A stretch of 64,000 nt of DNA from Streptomyces cellulosae (GTDB lineage: Bacteria > Actinomycetota > Actinomycetes > Streptomycetales > Streptomycetaceae), in assembly GCA_014655195.1 (NCBI GenBank), contig BNBH01000023.1:46130-110129 (forward strand). Reading direction: 5' to 3'. Shown here in pieces: positions 1 through 9,000 of the stretch. A model generated the notes under the pieces. The model did no database searches, was not told where the DNA came from, and worked only from the letters and a program-made list of their open reading frames with translations. The position numbers and the translations under genes are program-made. How positions within the stretch are numbered: the first letter of the stretch is position 1; each line of letters begins with the position of its first letter.

Positions 1-24
1 TCCCCAGCAGGTCACAGCGAAGTC

Positions 25-62
25 GTCTCACATCCTGGAACGCTATTCCTGAGACGTGAGAC
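25..62. promoter_or_regulatory. Nested inverted repeats upstream of the MHS transporter
   Basis: Two nested inverted repeats share one centre region: an outer GTCTCAC/GTGAGAC pair (25-31 and 56-62) and an inner GGAA/TTCC pair (37-40 and 46-49) around CGCTA. They lie 46-83 nt upstream of the transporter start at 108. This is the usual place for a repressor or activator site of a substrate-inducible transporter. The binding protein is not identifiable from the window. Confidence 0.4.
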
Positions 63-107
63 CTTCTGAGAATGTGGAGTGATCGTTCCCCGTGGAAAGA
101 CCGTGAA

Positions 108-1517
108 ATGCCCGCACCAAGCACCAGTCCGGCCCCGACCCCCGTCAACTCGCGGTCGCGCGTCCTCATCGCCAGCCTCATCGGCACGACGATCGAGTTC
201 TACGACTTCTACATCTACGCGACCGCCGCCGTACTGGTCTTCCCCACGCTCTTCTTCCCGAGCAGCGACCCCACCACGGCGCTGCTCTCGTCCTTCGCGG
301 TGTTCGGCGCAGCGATGGTCGCCCGGCCGATCGGCGCGGTGGTCTTCGGCCACCTCGGCGACCGCCTCGGCCGCAAGGGAACGCTCGTGGCGTCCCTGCT
401 CACCATGGGCATCGCCACGTTCCTCATCGGCGTACTGCCGACCTACGCGCAGGCCGGCTGGGTGGCGACCGCGCTGCTGGTGCTGATGCGGCTGGCGCAG
501 GGCTTCGCGCTCGGCGGCGAGTGGAGCGGCGCGGCCCTGGTCGCGACCGAGAACGCACCGAAGGGCAAACGCGCCCTGTACGGCACCTTCCCGCAGCTCG
601 GCGCCCCGCTGGGCTTCATCATCGGCAACGGCCTGTTCCTGGTCATCGGCGCGCTGCTGCCGTCCGCGGCCGGCGCCGACCCGTCACAGCCGTCCGACGC
701 CTTCCTGAACTGGGGCTGGCGCATCCCGTTCCTGTTCTCGGCGGTGATGGTCGCGATCGGCCTGTGGGTGCGGATGCGCCTGGTCGAGGCGCCGGTGTTC
801 GCGAAGACGCGGGAGGCGGGCCTGGTGCGGAAGCTGCCGCTGGCCACGGTCTTCCGTAACCACTGGAAGCAGCTGATCCTCGGCACGTTCTTCATGCTGG
901 CGACGTATGTGCTCTTCTACCTGATGACCACGTTCTCGCTGAGCTACGGCCGCACGGCGGAGGACGCGGCGGTGCCGGGTCTGGGCTACGAGTACACGAC
1001 GTTCGTGCTGATGATGATCTTCGGTGTGCTGTTCTTCGCGGCGTTCACCCTGATCTCCGGCCCGCTGGCGGACCGCTACGGCCGGCGCGCCACGCTGATC
1101 GCGGTCACGGCCGGGATCCTGGTCTTCGGCCTGGTCTGGGTGCCGCTGATCGGCCTGGGCACGGTGGGTGTGGTGCTGTGGCTGGTGTTCGGCTTCACCC
1201 TGATGGGCATGACGTTCGGCCCGATGGGCGCGCTGCTGCCGGAACTGTTCCCGACGAGCGTGCGCTACACGGGCTCCGGCATCTCCTACAACGTCAGCTC
1301 GATCCTCGGCGCGGCCGTGGCCCCGTTCATCGCGGTGGCCCTGTGGGAGGCCGGCGACGGCTCCCCGTGGCTGGTCGGCGTCTACCTGTCCTCGATGGCC
1401 CTGCTGACGCTGGTGGCGCTGCTGATCGGGCGGGAGACGAAGGATGTGGGGCTGGAGGAAGGGGAGGCTGCGGAGCCTCTGGCCGCTGAGAAGGCCACGG
1501 TGACCGCCGCCTCCTGA
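108..1517 (+). CDS. MFS transporter, metabolite:H+ symporter (MHS) family
   Basis: 469-residue, 12-helix proton-coupled transporter of the MHS subfamily (relatives carry dicarboxylates, shikimate, proline/betaine or alpha-ketoglutarate). The first helix contains TTIEFYDFYIYATAA. The cytoplasmic loop between helices 2 and 3 reads GHLGDRLGRKGT and is repeated in the C-terminal half as LADRYGRRAT. The MHS-typical RLAQGFALGGEWSGA follows in the N half. I place the start at 108 rather than the in-frame 72 because GGAAAGA lies 7 nt ahead of ATG 108 and the protein then begins directly with a short hydrophilic tail. A strong terminator follows at 1564. No catabolic gene is adjacent, so the substrate cannot be named. 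Family assignment is firm. Confidence 0.9.
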   Translation: MPAPSTSPAPTPVNSRSRVLIASLIGTTIEFYDFYIYATAAVLVFPTLFFPSSDPTTALLSSFAVFGAAMVARPIGAVVFGHLGDRLGRKGTLVASLLTMGIATFLIGVLPTYAQAGWVATALLVLMRLAQGFALGGEWSGAALVATENAPKGKRALYGTFPQLGAPLGFIIGNGLFLVIGALLPSAAGADPSQPSDAFLNWGWRIPFLFSAVMVAIGLWVRMRLVEAPVFAKTREAGLVRKLPLATVFRNHWKQLILGTFFMLATYVLFYLMTTFSLSYGRTAEDAAVPGLGYEYTTFVLMMIFGVLFFAAFTLISGPLADRYGRRATLIAVTAGILVFGLVWVPLIGLGTVGVVLWLVFGFTLMGMTFGPMGALLPELFPTSVRYTGSGISYNVSSILGAAVAPFIAVALWEAGDGSPWLVGVYLSSMALLTLVALLIGRETKDVGLEEGEAAEPLAAEKATVTAAS

Positions 1518-1563
1518 GGCCCACCGGGACTCGCCGAGGCCCTCCGAGGCCCTCGAACCGCTG

Positions 1564-1600
1564 AGGCCCTCCGCGTCCGTCGATCGGACGCGGAGGGCCT
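1564..1600 (+). terminator. Intrinsic terminator after the MHS transporter
   Basis: A perfect 16-bp inverted repeat (1564-1579 and 1585-1600) with a 5-nt loop TCGAT, followed by TTTT. It sits 46 nt after the transporter stop. Confidence 0.85.
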
Positions 1601-1789
1601 TTTCGTGCTCGTACTCCGTGCCAGGGGTGACGAACCCGCAGCTCAACGCCTTTGTCAGTGCCCCGCCCTAAGGTGAAGCCATCATCTGGACGGACCAGAA
1701 TCCATCCCGGCGTTCGCGCCGTGGGTGGACACGTCCGCCTGCGGAAAAGGGCGTTGGGGAGCTCCCCCGGCGGCCCGAGGGGGAAAGGG

Positions 1790-2896
1790 ATGGACGCGAT
1801 GAGCGCCACGGTGAAGGACCGGCTGAAGAAGCACTTCGTGAACCACGTCGCTCTCGTCATCGACAAGTCCGGTTCGATGCGGGGCCACTCGGAGCAGCTC
1901 GTGCGCGTCGTGGACGAGTTCGTGAAGGGGCTGGCGGAGGAGTCGGACCGGCTCGGGCACGAGACCCGGATCAGCCTCTACGCCTTCGACCACCTCGTCG
2001 AGAACCTGGTGTGGGACATGGACGTGAAGCATCTGCCGTCCATGCGGGGCCTGTACACCGTGGAGAACGGCGCGACGGCGCTGATCCAGGCGTCGGTCAA
2101 GGCGCTCGACGACCTCGGTCACATCTGGGAGGAGTACGGCGAGCACAGCTTCCTCCAGGTCGTCGTCACCGACGGCGAGGAGAACGCCTCCGGCGCCGAC
2201 AGGACGGGTGCGCGGCACGACCTCATGCCCGACGGGCGTGCCGTCCTCGACGAGTGGCGGAGCCGGATCGCCGACAAGATGAACACCCTGCCCGACCACT
2301 GGACGTCGGCCATCATGGTGCCGAACTCCCTGGCCAAGCGCACTGCCCAGCAGTACGGCTTCCCGACGGGCAACATCTCGATCTGGGACGCCGACTCCGA
2401 CCAGGGCGTCGAGGAGGCGATCGGCGCCGTCAAGACGGCGGCGACCAGGTTCCTGCGCGACCGCGAGCAGGGCGTGCGCGGCACGCGGAACCTCTTCGCG
2501 ATGGGCCAGGACCTGAGCGCGACGGACGTGACGTCGAACCTCCAGGCCCTGGACGCCGGCAAGTACGTGCTGATCCCGGTCGACCAGCGCACGTCGATCC
2601 GCGACTTCGTCACCAGCGCCGGACATCCGTACAGGACGGGCTGCGCCTTCTACGAGCTGTCCAAGCGGGAGAAGGTGCAGGCGAACAAGCAGATAGCCGT
2701 GGCGGAGAAGGACCCGGCGACCGGCCGCATGACCGGCAAGGTCTTCACCGGCCCGGCCGCCCGCCAGCTCCTCGGCCTGCCCGCGACCGAGGTCACGGTG
2801 GCGCCGGGCAGCAACGACGCCTACACGGTGTTCGTCCAGTCGACCTCCGTGAACAGGAAGCTGGTCCCGGGGACCCGGCTCCTCGTCCTGCTCTAG
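1790..2896 (+). CDS. VWA-domain protein
   Basis: 368-residue cytoplasmic-looking protein with an N-terminal von Willebrand factor A domain. The metal-ion-dependent adhesion site is complete: DKSGS at about residues 25-29, Thr in GATALIQA near residue 96 and Asp in VVTDGEEN near residue 128. No signal peptide or membrane helix is visible. The C-terminal 150 residues (FAMGQDLSATDVTSNLQ onward) match no domain I can name. Start: the frame is open from 1652, but GAGGGGG/GGAAAGGG lies just before ATG 1790; ATG 1799 is the alternative. No MoxR ATPase or toxin gene is adjacent, so it does not look like a MoxR-VWA pair. Its role is unknown. Confidence 0.85.
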   Translation: MDAMSATVKDRLKKHFVNHVALVIDKSGSMRGHSEQLVRVVDEFVKGLAEESDRLGHETRISLYAFDHLVENLVWDMDVKHLPSMRGLYTVENGATALIQASVKALDDLGHIWEEYGEHSFLQVVVTDGEENASGADRTGARHDLMPDGRAVLDEWRSRIADKMNTLPDHWTSAIMVPNSLAKRTAQQYGFPTGNISIWDADSDQGVEEAIGAVKTAATRFLRDREQGVRGTRNLFAMGQDLSATDVTSNLQALDAGKYVLIPVDQRTSIRDFVTSAGHPYRTGCAFYELSKREKVQANKQIAVAEKDPATGRMTGKVFTGPAARQLLGLPATEVTVAPGSNDAYTVFVQSTSVNRKLVPGTRLLVLL

Positions 2897-2932
2897 CCTC
2901 GACCGGCGATCACATCTCTCGGAGGTCCTCCC

Positions 2933-3744
2933 TGGCCCTCGCTGCACGACTTCGCCATCCGGCAGCCCCTGCCGCGCCTCCTCCACGCCGAGCACGCGGA
3001 GACGCTCGCCGCACCCGACGGGCATGTGGCGGGGCAGATCGGTCGCGGCGGATGGAGCGTTCCGCTGTCGTTCCGTCATCCGCAGCCGGGGCGCGCCTCA
3101 CTGATCTCCGACAACCAGGAGCAGTTCGACCCCGTCGGCCTGATCGTCGAGGCGCTCGAGGAGGACGGGCGCGGCGGTGTCTCCTTCGTCGTGGAGGCGT
3201 CCGCCGCCCCGGTGACGTCCGGCTGCACCTCATCGGCGCCGGCTCTTCCACGGAGCAGGGCATCGCCACCGCACACCCCGGGATCGCTCCTCCTCGCCGA
3301 CGGGGCGCTGCCCGAACCGGTGCGCCGCCTGCCCGATCCGACGCCGGACGCGGTACCGGCCGCGTCCGCGGACGCGGCTCTGCTGCGGCGCACGCTGAGC
3401 GAGCGGCTCCCGGACGCCACAGGGGCGACGGAGGAGGAGATCACGGCGGCCGAGGCGCGCCGGGGACCGCGCCTGCGAACCCTCGCCGTCCACCCCGGCA
3501 CGCTCGCCGATCCTCGTGAGACAGTCCAGCTCATCCACCTCGACACCTGGAGCTGCCGCCCGCTGAGTGGTGTGTCCTCCTCGACGCCGGGGCCGTGCCC
3601 AAGGGACTCCTCGCCGCGGGCATCATCACCCACGGCCGGCGGGACGACCCGCTGCGGACGATCGCCCTCGCCAACGAGATCCTCGCCCTGTACGGGCGGC
3701 CGCTGATCACCGACATCACGGTGCCGCAGCGAGCGGTCTCGTAA
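2933..3744 (+). pseudogene. Decayed SMI1/KNR4-family gene with frameshifts and internal deletion
   Basis: One protein can be followed only by changing frame three times. Residues from WPSLHDFAIRQPLPRLLHAE to SFVVEASAAPV are in one frame (2933 to about 3220). VRLHLIGAGSSTEQGIATAH is in a second (about 3223-3285). LLLADGALPEP to GATEEEITAAEARRG and PRLRTLAVHPGTLADPRE return to the first. LLDAGAVPKGLLAAGIITHG to the stop at 3744 are in the second. GATEEEITAAEARRG is the usual entry to an SMI1/KNR4 domain, but the domain core that should follow is missing, so about 150 or more residues appear deleted near 3465. No start codon follows the GGAGG at 2921. Family naming rests on recognised Streptomyces homologues and is inference. 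Confidence 0.6.
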
Positions 3745-3775
3745 GGGACCTCATCGGTGAGGGCCGGCCCGGGGC

Positions 3776-4399
3776 CTACAGGATCTCGACGGCCCCCGGC
3801 GGGACCGGGCCCTCGCCCGCGTAGGAGTCGCCTCGTGGTGCGGTCGGGGCGTCGTCCTCCGCGACGGTCAGGGTGGGCCAGGGGGCGGCCAGGGTCGCGT
3901 CGTCCAGGGTGAGGCCGAGGTGGTCGAGGACGAGGGCCACCACGGGGGCCATTCCGGGGCCCTCGCGCTCGGCCATGGCTTCCCGAACCCTTTCCCGCCA
4001 AGGGCCCGGGTCCGCGGACGGAGGTTGGTCCAGGTCGGGTTCGAAGTTCTCCACGCACCGGCCGTCGCGCCAGTACTGGAAGACGGCGAGGCCCTCGGTG
4101 GACAGGACGCTGTAGGTCTCGGTGCCGCGGGACAGTGCGGTGAGGAGCTCGGGCCATGAGCCGATGACGCCGTCCTCCTCGACGCAGAACGTCCAGTCGC
4201 CGAGCCTCCCGGACCGCAGGAGCGACACCGCTCCGTCGGCGAACTGACCTGTGGGCAGGTCGGACGCGGCGTCCGCGTCGAGCGGGCGGGAACGGGCCGG
4301 GTCGGCGCCGTAGCGGGTGAACACCTCGGCGGGGTCCAGGTCCCGGGTGAAGGTGACGCACATCTGGTCGGCCGCCCAGTCGAACGCGTCCGTCGTCAT
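3776..4399 (-). CDS. DUF6461-like protein of unknown function
   Basis: 207-residue acidic soluble protein. The N-terminal pattern MCVTFTRDLDPAEVFTRYGA, followed by WTFCVEEDGVIGS and a Tyr/Trp-containing middle section, matches my memory of the actinobacterial DUF6461 family, which has no established function. No signal peptide, helix-turn-helix or catalytic motif is seen. The ribosome binding site before ATG 4399 is weak. It stands alone: the DNase gene upstream on the same strand ends at 4495 and is followed by a terminator, so this gene needs its own promoter in the short gap. It may belong with SMI1/KNR4-type immunity proteins, given the remnant next door and the secreted nuclease upstream; that is a guess. 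Confidence 0.65.
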   Translation of the reverse strand: MTTDAFDWAADQMCVTFTRDLDPAEVFTRYGADPARSRPLDADAASDLPTGQFADGAVSLLRSGRLGDWTFCVEEDGVIGSWPELLTALSRGTETYSVLSTEGLAVFQYWRDGRCVENFEPDLDQPPSADPGPWRERVREAMAEREGPGMAPVVALVLDHLGLTLDDATLAAPWPTLTVAEDDAPTAPRGDSYAGEGPVPPGAVEIL

Positions 4400-4445
4400 G
4401 TTGCCTCCGATCTGCGAACCGGCGCCGTCCGCCGGATCGTGTCTG

Positions 4446-4479
4446 CCGGGCCCCCGCGCGGCACTGCGCGGGGGCCCGG
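4446..4479 (-). terminator. Terminator after the NucA/NucB-type DNase gene
   Basis: Perfect 14-bp GC-rich inverted repeat (4446-4459 and 4466-4479) with a 6-nt loop, 16 nt past the stop of the leftward gene ending at 4495. There is no T-run, as is common in Streptomyces. Confidence 0.7.
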
Positions 4480-4494
4480 TTCATCGTGCCCTGT

Positions 4495-5964
4495 TCAGGC
4501 GGTGAACTCGATGCGGAACGGGTCGTCCGTCACCAGACGCTGGTACTTGCGCAGGGAGCCGAGGACACCGCCTGCGGAGCTGTTGGCGCGCTGGGTGATG
4601 TGCAGCCGCAGGCAGGTCTCCGTACCGGTGGCCGGGCGGTTGGCCCAGGTGGCGGGTGCGGACCACACGTTGTTGACGACCTGCGGGGTCAGTTCGGCGC
4701 ACAGGGTGCCGTCCTGACCGCCCTCGCGGGTGCTGGCCGGCGGGAACTCGTCGCAGCTGTCCGCCCCGCGGGTGCTCGGGTACAGGTTGGTGAACGGGGT
4801 GCAGGTGGCGGCGCGGTTGGTCGTCGCCTGGGCCAGGTCGACGGCGTGCAGGACGTCGGTGCCGCGGCGCCGCATGATCTCCTCGTAGATCGGGACGACG
4901 ATCCCGTACTTCGCGTGCGAGCGCGAATAGCTGAGGACGGGCAGGTCGTTGGTGGGGATGACGCAGCCGCGCAGCCGGGGCTGCTCGGCGTCGCAGCGGA
5001 TCTCGCCGCCCGTGGGACTGGACCAGCTCGCGGTGGAGTCGATCGGGGTGGCGCCCGGCATCGTCACGTACATCGCGTAGTTGGTCCGGAAGGAGACGCG
5101 GGTCGTGCCCGTGGCGAGGGGGTCGCCGAGGTACTTGGTCCTTCCGGTGACCTCCTGGCCGTACGCCAGCGTGGTGGCGTACCAGGGCTGCTTGGTCACC
5201 GGCGTGCAGCCGGTGCCGCAGCCGACCTGCATGCGCAGGGTGAGGCTGTGCACGTCACCGGTGACGCGGATCAGCTTGGCGGTGATCGTCTCGGTGAGGT
5301 TGAGGGACTTGTAGGAGGTGCTGAGGGTGGAGTTGACGGCTATCAGGCCGGACCCGATCTCCACGCCCTTCGCGTCGAGGAGCTTGTACGTGACCTCGGC
5401 GCCGTTCAGGCACATGCCGCCGGTGCGGCTCCAGGTCCAGGTGCCGGGATTGGTGACCTGGCAGGTGGGAGCCGGGGGTTCGGGGTCGTCGGCGTCGGGT
5501 TCGAACTCGGTGCCGAGGCCGTCGCCGGCCGGGTCGTCGGCGTCGTCCGCCGCGGCGGCCAGGCTGCGGGCGCCCGCGGTGCCTTCACCGGCGTGAGAGG
5601 CCGGGTCACCCGCGGAAGTGGTGGTGTCCGGCGCGGACATCGTCTTGGCGCGGGACATGGTGCCCGCCTCGGCGGTGCCGCTCTTCACGCTCACGCACGC
5701 CGTGGCGGCCTCGGGCACCGACGGGTGCGTACCGGCGGGCACAGGGGTGCAGGACCTCGCGCCGGTGAAGGGTGCGGTCCGCAGGAGCGCCGCCGGGGCA
5801 GCGGGGTCGACCGGAGCGGGGCCGGAGGCGGGTGTCGCGGTCGCCGAGCCGGGCGTGGTGCGGTCCGGGGCTTCGCCGGCGTTCGTCGTGCCGACGGCCG
5901 TGAGGCTCAGCGTGAGGGAGAGCGCGAGGACGGGCAGTACACGTCTCGTACGTCGTGAGGACAT
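4495..5964 (-). CDS. Secreted DNase, NucA/NucB domain
   Basis: 489-residue exported protein. An N-terminal signal peptide (MSSRRTRRVLPVLALSLTLS, cleavage near residue 30) is followed by a low-complexity Pro/Ala/Thr region, then a Cys-rich beta-type segment from about residue 165 (CQVTNPGTWTW, CGTGCTP). The C-terminal 110 residues carry the NucA/NucB nuclease signature CDEFPPASTREGG near residues 400-414, preceded by CTPFTNLYPSTRGADSC. Relatives are extracellular, non-specific DNases; the Bacillus proteins have CDEYPFAST at this point. The predicted role is DNA hydrolysis outside the cell. ATG 5964 is preceded by GAGAGAAG. The gene is 122 nt downstream of the ALF-repeat gene on the same strand, with a hairpin between them. 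I cannot tell whether the Cys-rich segment is a delivery or an inhibitory domain. Confidence 0.85.
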   Translation of the reverse strand: MSSRRTRRVLPVLALSLTLSLTAVGTTNAGEAPDRTTPGSATATPASGPAPVDPAAPAALLRTAPFTGARSCTPVPAGTHPSVPEAATACVSVKSGTAEAGTMSRAKTMSAPDTTTSAGDPASHAGEGTAGARSLAAAADDADDPAGDGLGTEFEPDADDPEPPAPTCQVTNPGTWTWSRTGGMCLNGAEVTYKLLDAKGVEIGSGLIAVNSTLSTSYKSLNLTETITAKLIRVTGDVHSLTLRMQVGCGTGCTPVTKQPWYATTLAYGQEVTGRTKYLGDPLATGTTRVSFRTNYAMYVTMPGATPIDSTASWSSPTGGEIRCDAEQPRLRGCVIPTNDLPVLSYSRSHAKYGIVVPIYEEIMRRRGTDVLHAVDLAQATTNRAATCTPFTNLYPSTRGADSCDEFPPASTREGGQDGTLCAELTPQVVNNVWSAPATWANRPATGTETCLRLHITQRANSSAGGVLGSLRKYQRLVTDDPFRIEFTA

Positions 5965-6041
5965 GTCTTCTCTCTGGTGTCGGTGGATTCCGGGCAGGGG
6001 CCAAGGGCCTGCGCCGGCTCGTGGAGGGGTCCGCACAAGGA

Positions 6042-6069
6042 GGGGGCGCCGCCTGGTCGCGGCGCCCCC
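6042..6069 (-). terminator. Hairpin between ALF-repeat gene and DNase gene
   Basis: Perfect 11-bp stem (6042-6052 and 6059-6069) with a CTGGTC loop, 17 nt after the ALF gene stop. It may terminate or attenuate read-through into the DNase gene. Confidence 0.65.
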
Positions 6070-6086
6070 GGGCGGGCCGAAGGGGA

Positions 6087-9000
6087 TCAGGCCGCCAGGT
6101 CGTAGAGCTTGCTGAGGCCCTTGGTGATGGGCGAGACCAGGTCCTCGCCGACCTCCGTGATCTTGCCCACGACGGGCTTGACGAGAGCCCCGCCGAGCGC
6201 CTTGTCGGCCGCGCCCACCCACTTGTAGGCGCCGAACGTCACGAGGCTCAGACCGGTGCCGACGGCGGACTCCCAGAAGGCGCCGCTGGAGAAGCCGTGC
6301 TCGATGCCGGTGAAGAGGGTGCCGAGGGCGCCCGCGCCCGCGGAGACTCCGGCGAAGAAGCCGGCCGCGGCGAGGGCCGGCGGGAAGACGAAGGAGGCGA
6401 GGCCGCAACCCGCCGCGAGGAAACCGGCGCCGATGCTGATCACATTGGCGGCGTCCGCGTAGAACTGGGCGTCGTTCCACCACTCGTCGGCGTCGCCGTC
6501 CCCGGTGCCGTTCGGGTTGACCTGGTCGTTCTTGCCGTTGTCGGCCGGGTTTTGGTGCTCGTCGCGCTGTTCCTGGGCTATGCGGGCGTTCTCCTTGGCC
6601 GCGGCGAGGTCCTCGGCCGCCTGCTTCTCAGCGACGATCCTCTTGGCCTGGGCGTACGCCTGGGCGGCGGCCCTCGCGTCGGCGGAGGCCGCGAGTTCGG
6701 CGGCGCGGGCCGCGGCGGCGGAGCGCTGCGCGGCGGCGGAGGAGGCGACGGCCGCGCGTGCGGAGTCGACGGCCTTGTTGGCCGAGTAGTTGGCCGACCG
6801 GGCGGCGCTGCGGGCCTTGGCGGCGGCGTTCTTGGCGGTGTTGGCGGAGGCCTGGGCGGCGGCGGCCGACTGGTCGGCAGCCGCGGCATGGTCCCGGGCC
6901 TGCTGGGCGAAGTCCTCGGCCTTGGCCGCGGAGTCGAGTGCCTTCTGCGCCCACTCCTGCGCCTCGGCGGCGGCCTTCCGCGCGTCGGCGGCGGCCTTCG
7001 AGGCGAGGGCCGCGTTCTCCTGCGCCTTCTCCGCGATCTTCGCGGCGGCGGAGATCGGGCCGCCGCGGATCGCGGCCACGTGGGTGGCGGTGTCGTGGTC
7101 GAGCTGGGCCGTGCGGTACTGGATGACGGTGATGAAGTTGCGCAGCATCCACGCCGGCCCCTCGAGCGCCACCTCCGCGTACGCCTTGGTGTAGGGGCCC
7201 GCGGTGGCGATGAGTTCGCTGGCCCGGACCCGGTCGTCCTCCTTCTGCGCCCGGGGGTAGGCCTCGTCGAAGAAGTAGTTGAGCGACTCGGTGGTGTTCT
7301 CGTCGAGCGCCTTGTTGGCGGCCTCGGTGACGGCCCTGCCCGCGCCTTCGGCGAGGATCTTGTTGATGGCGACGCGCAGGTCCTCGTCCGAGGCGCGCTT
7401 CATGCCGATGGTGAGGAAGTCGCCGACGGCCTTGGAGTCGGAGCTCTCCAGCGCGGCGGCGGCGGCCGCGGCGACCTTCGGGCCGGCGACCGCCGTCACG
7501 TGGAGGGTGGTCTCGCGGTCGTCCTGTTCCTGGGCGAGGGCCCGGTCGAGGTCGATCCAGAAGTACACGTCGTCGTCGGAACCGGCGAGGGCGTGCTGGG
7601 CGGCCTGCCGGGTGTGGGCCCCGCGGGAGTCGATCAGGGCGACCGCTGCCTTGCGGCCCAGGGTGGCTGCCAACGCCATGTCGCCCGAGTACAGGGCCTG
7701 TTCGGCCCTCGCGATCGTGTCCAGGGTGTCCTGAGCGGTGCGCTCCGCCATGAGCCGCTTGTCGCGGACGTCGGACAGCTCGTTCTCCTCGATCTCGGCG
7801 AGCTGCTGCGCCTCCTCGACGGCCTGCTGCTTGTCCTGCTCCAGGGTCTGCGCCTCGGCGGCGCGGGCGTTCTTCTCCACCTCGATGGCGTCGGCGACGG
7901 CCTGGGAGGCGACGTTGGCGGCCTTCACGGCCGCGTCGGCGTGAGCGGTCGACTTGTTGGCGTAGTCGATGGCCTTGCCCGCGTTGAGGACGGCCTCCTC
8001 GGCGGCCTCGGCGGCCTTGTCCGCGTGCGCCGCGGCGGAGTTGGCGGCGTCCCGCGCGGTGCGGGCGGCCTTGGCGGCGGCGCTCGCCAGGGCCTGGGCG
8101 GCGGAGGCGGCGTTGGTGGCTCGGTTGGCGGCGCTGTTGGCGATGGCGGCCTGGCGCTTGGCCTCGGCGGCCTCCGCCTGGGCGACACCGGCCGACACCG
8201 CGGCCTGGGCAGCGGCCGCGGCGGCCGCTGCCGAGTTGCGGGCGGCGGAAGCGGCCGAGGCGCCCGCCGAACTGGCCGCCTCGCCGGCGACGGCGGCCTT
8301 GTCGGCTGCGGCGGCGGCGCTGCGGGCCTTGGCGGCGGCGTTCTTGGCGGCGACCGCCGCGTCCTTGGCGGCCTTGGCCTTGCCGGCGTCCTTGGACGCG
8401 GCTATCGCGGCGTTGTAGGCGGCGCTCGCGGCACTGCCCGCCTTCGAGGCGGCCTGCGCGGCACCCGCGGCCGCCCAGGAAGCGCGGCGTGACGCCTGCA
8501 CCGCCGCGTTGGAGGCGTTGATGGCGTTGCGGGCGGCGTCCGCCGCGCCCTTCGCCGCGCTCGCCGCCTTGCGGGCCGCGGCCCCTGCCCTCTGCACGTC
8601 GTTCTGGGCGGCGGAGGCCTCGGCGGCGGCCTTCTCCGCGGCCTCCTTGGCCTTGGCGGCGGCGGTCTCGGCGCGGGCCCCGGCCTCCACCGCCAGGTTG
8701 GTCTCCTTCTCGGCGCGCTTGCCCTCGCGTTCGACGACGGCCACCAGTTCCTCGATGGTCGCCGCCTCCTGGTCACGGGCACGGGCGATGTGCTGACCGG
8801 TCTCGATGAACCACTCGATGTCGGCCGCGGTACCGCTCAGCGCGCGGTCCGCGTACTTCTGCACCTCCGGCCCACCGGTCATCAGCATGGTGCTGACCTG
8901 CACCCGGGTGTCCTCCAGCCGCCCGTCGTACTGCTTGTCGGTGAGGAAGGTGACGAGCGCCCCCTCGGTGCCGGCGTCCAGGGCGGCGTTGGCCTCCCGC

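Noticed and set aside
5955..8492. An 845-codon plus-strand frame opposite the ALF-repeat gene
   Set aside because: It mirrors the Ala-rich coiled coil as Gly/Leu/Val strings. The opposite strand has signal peptide, repeats and a ribosome binding site.
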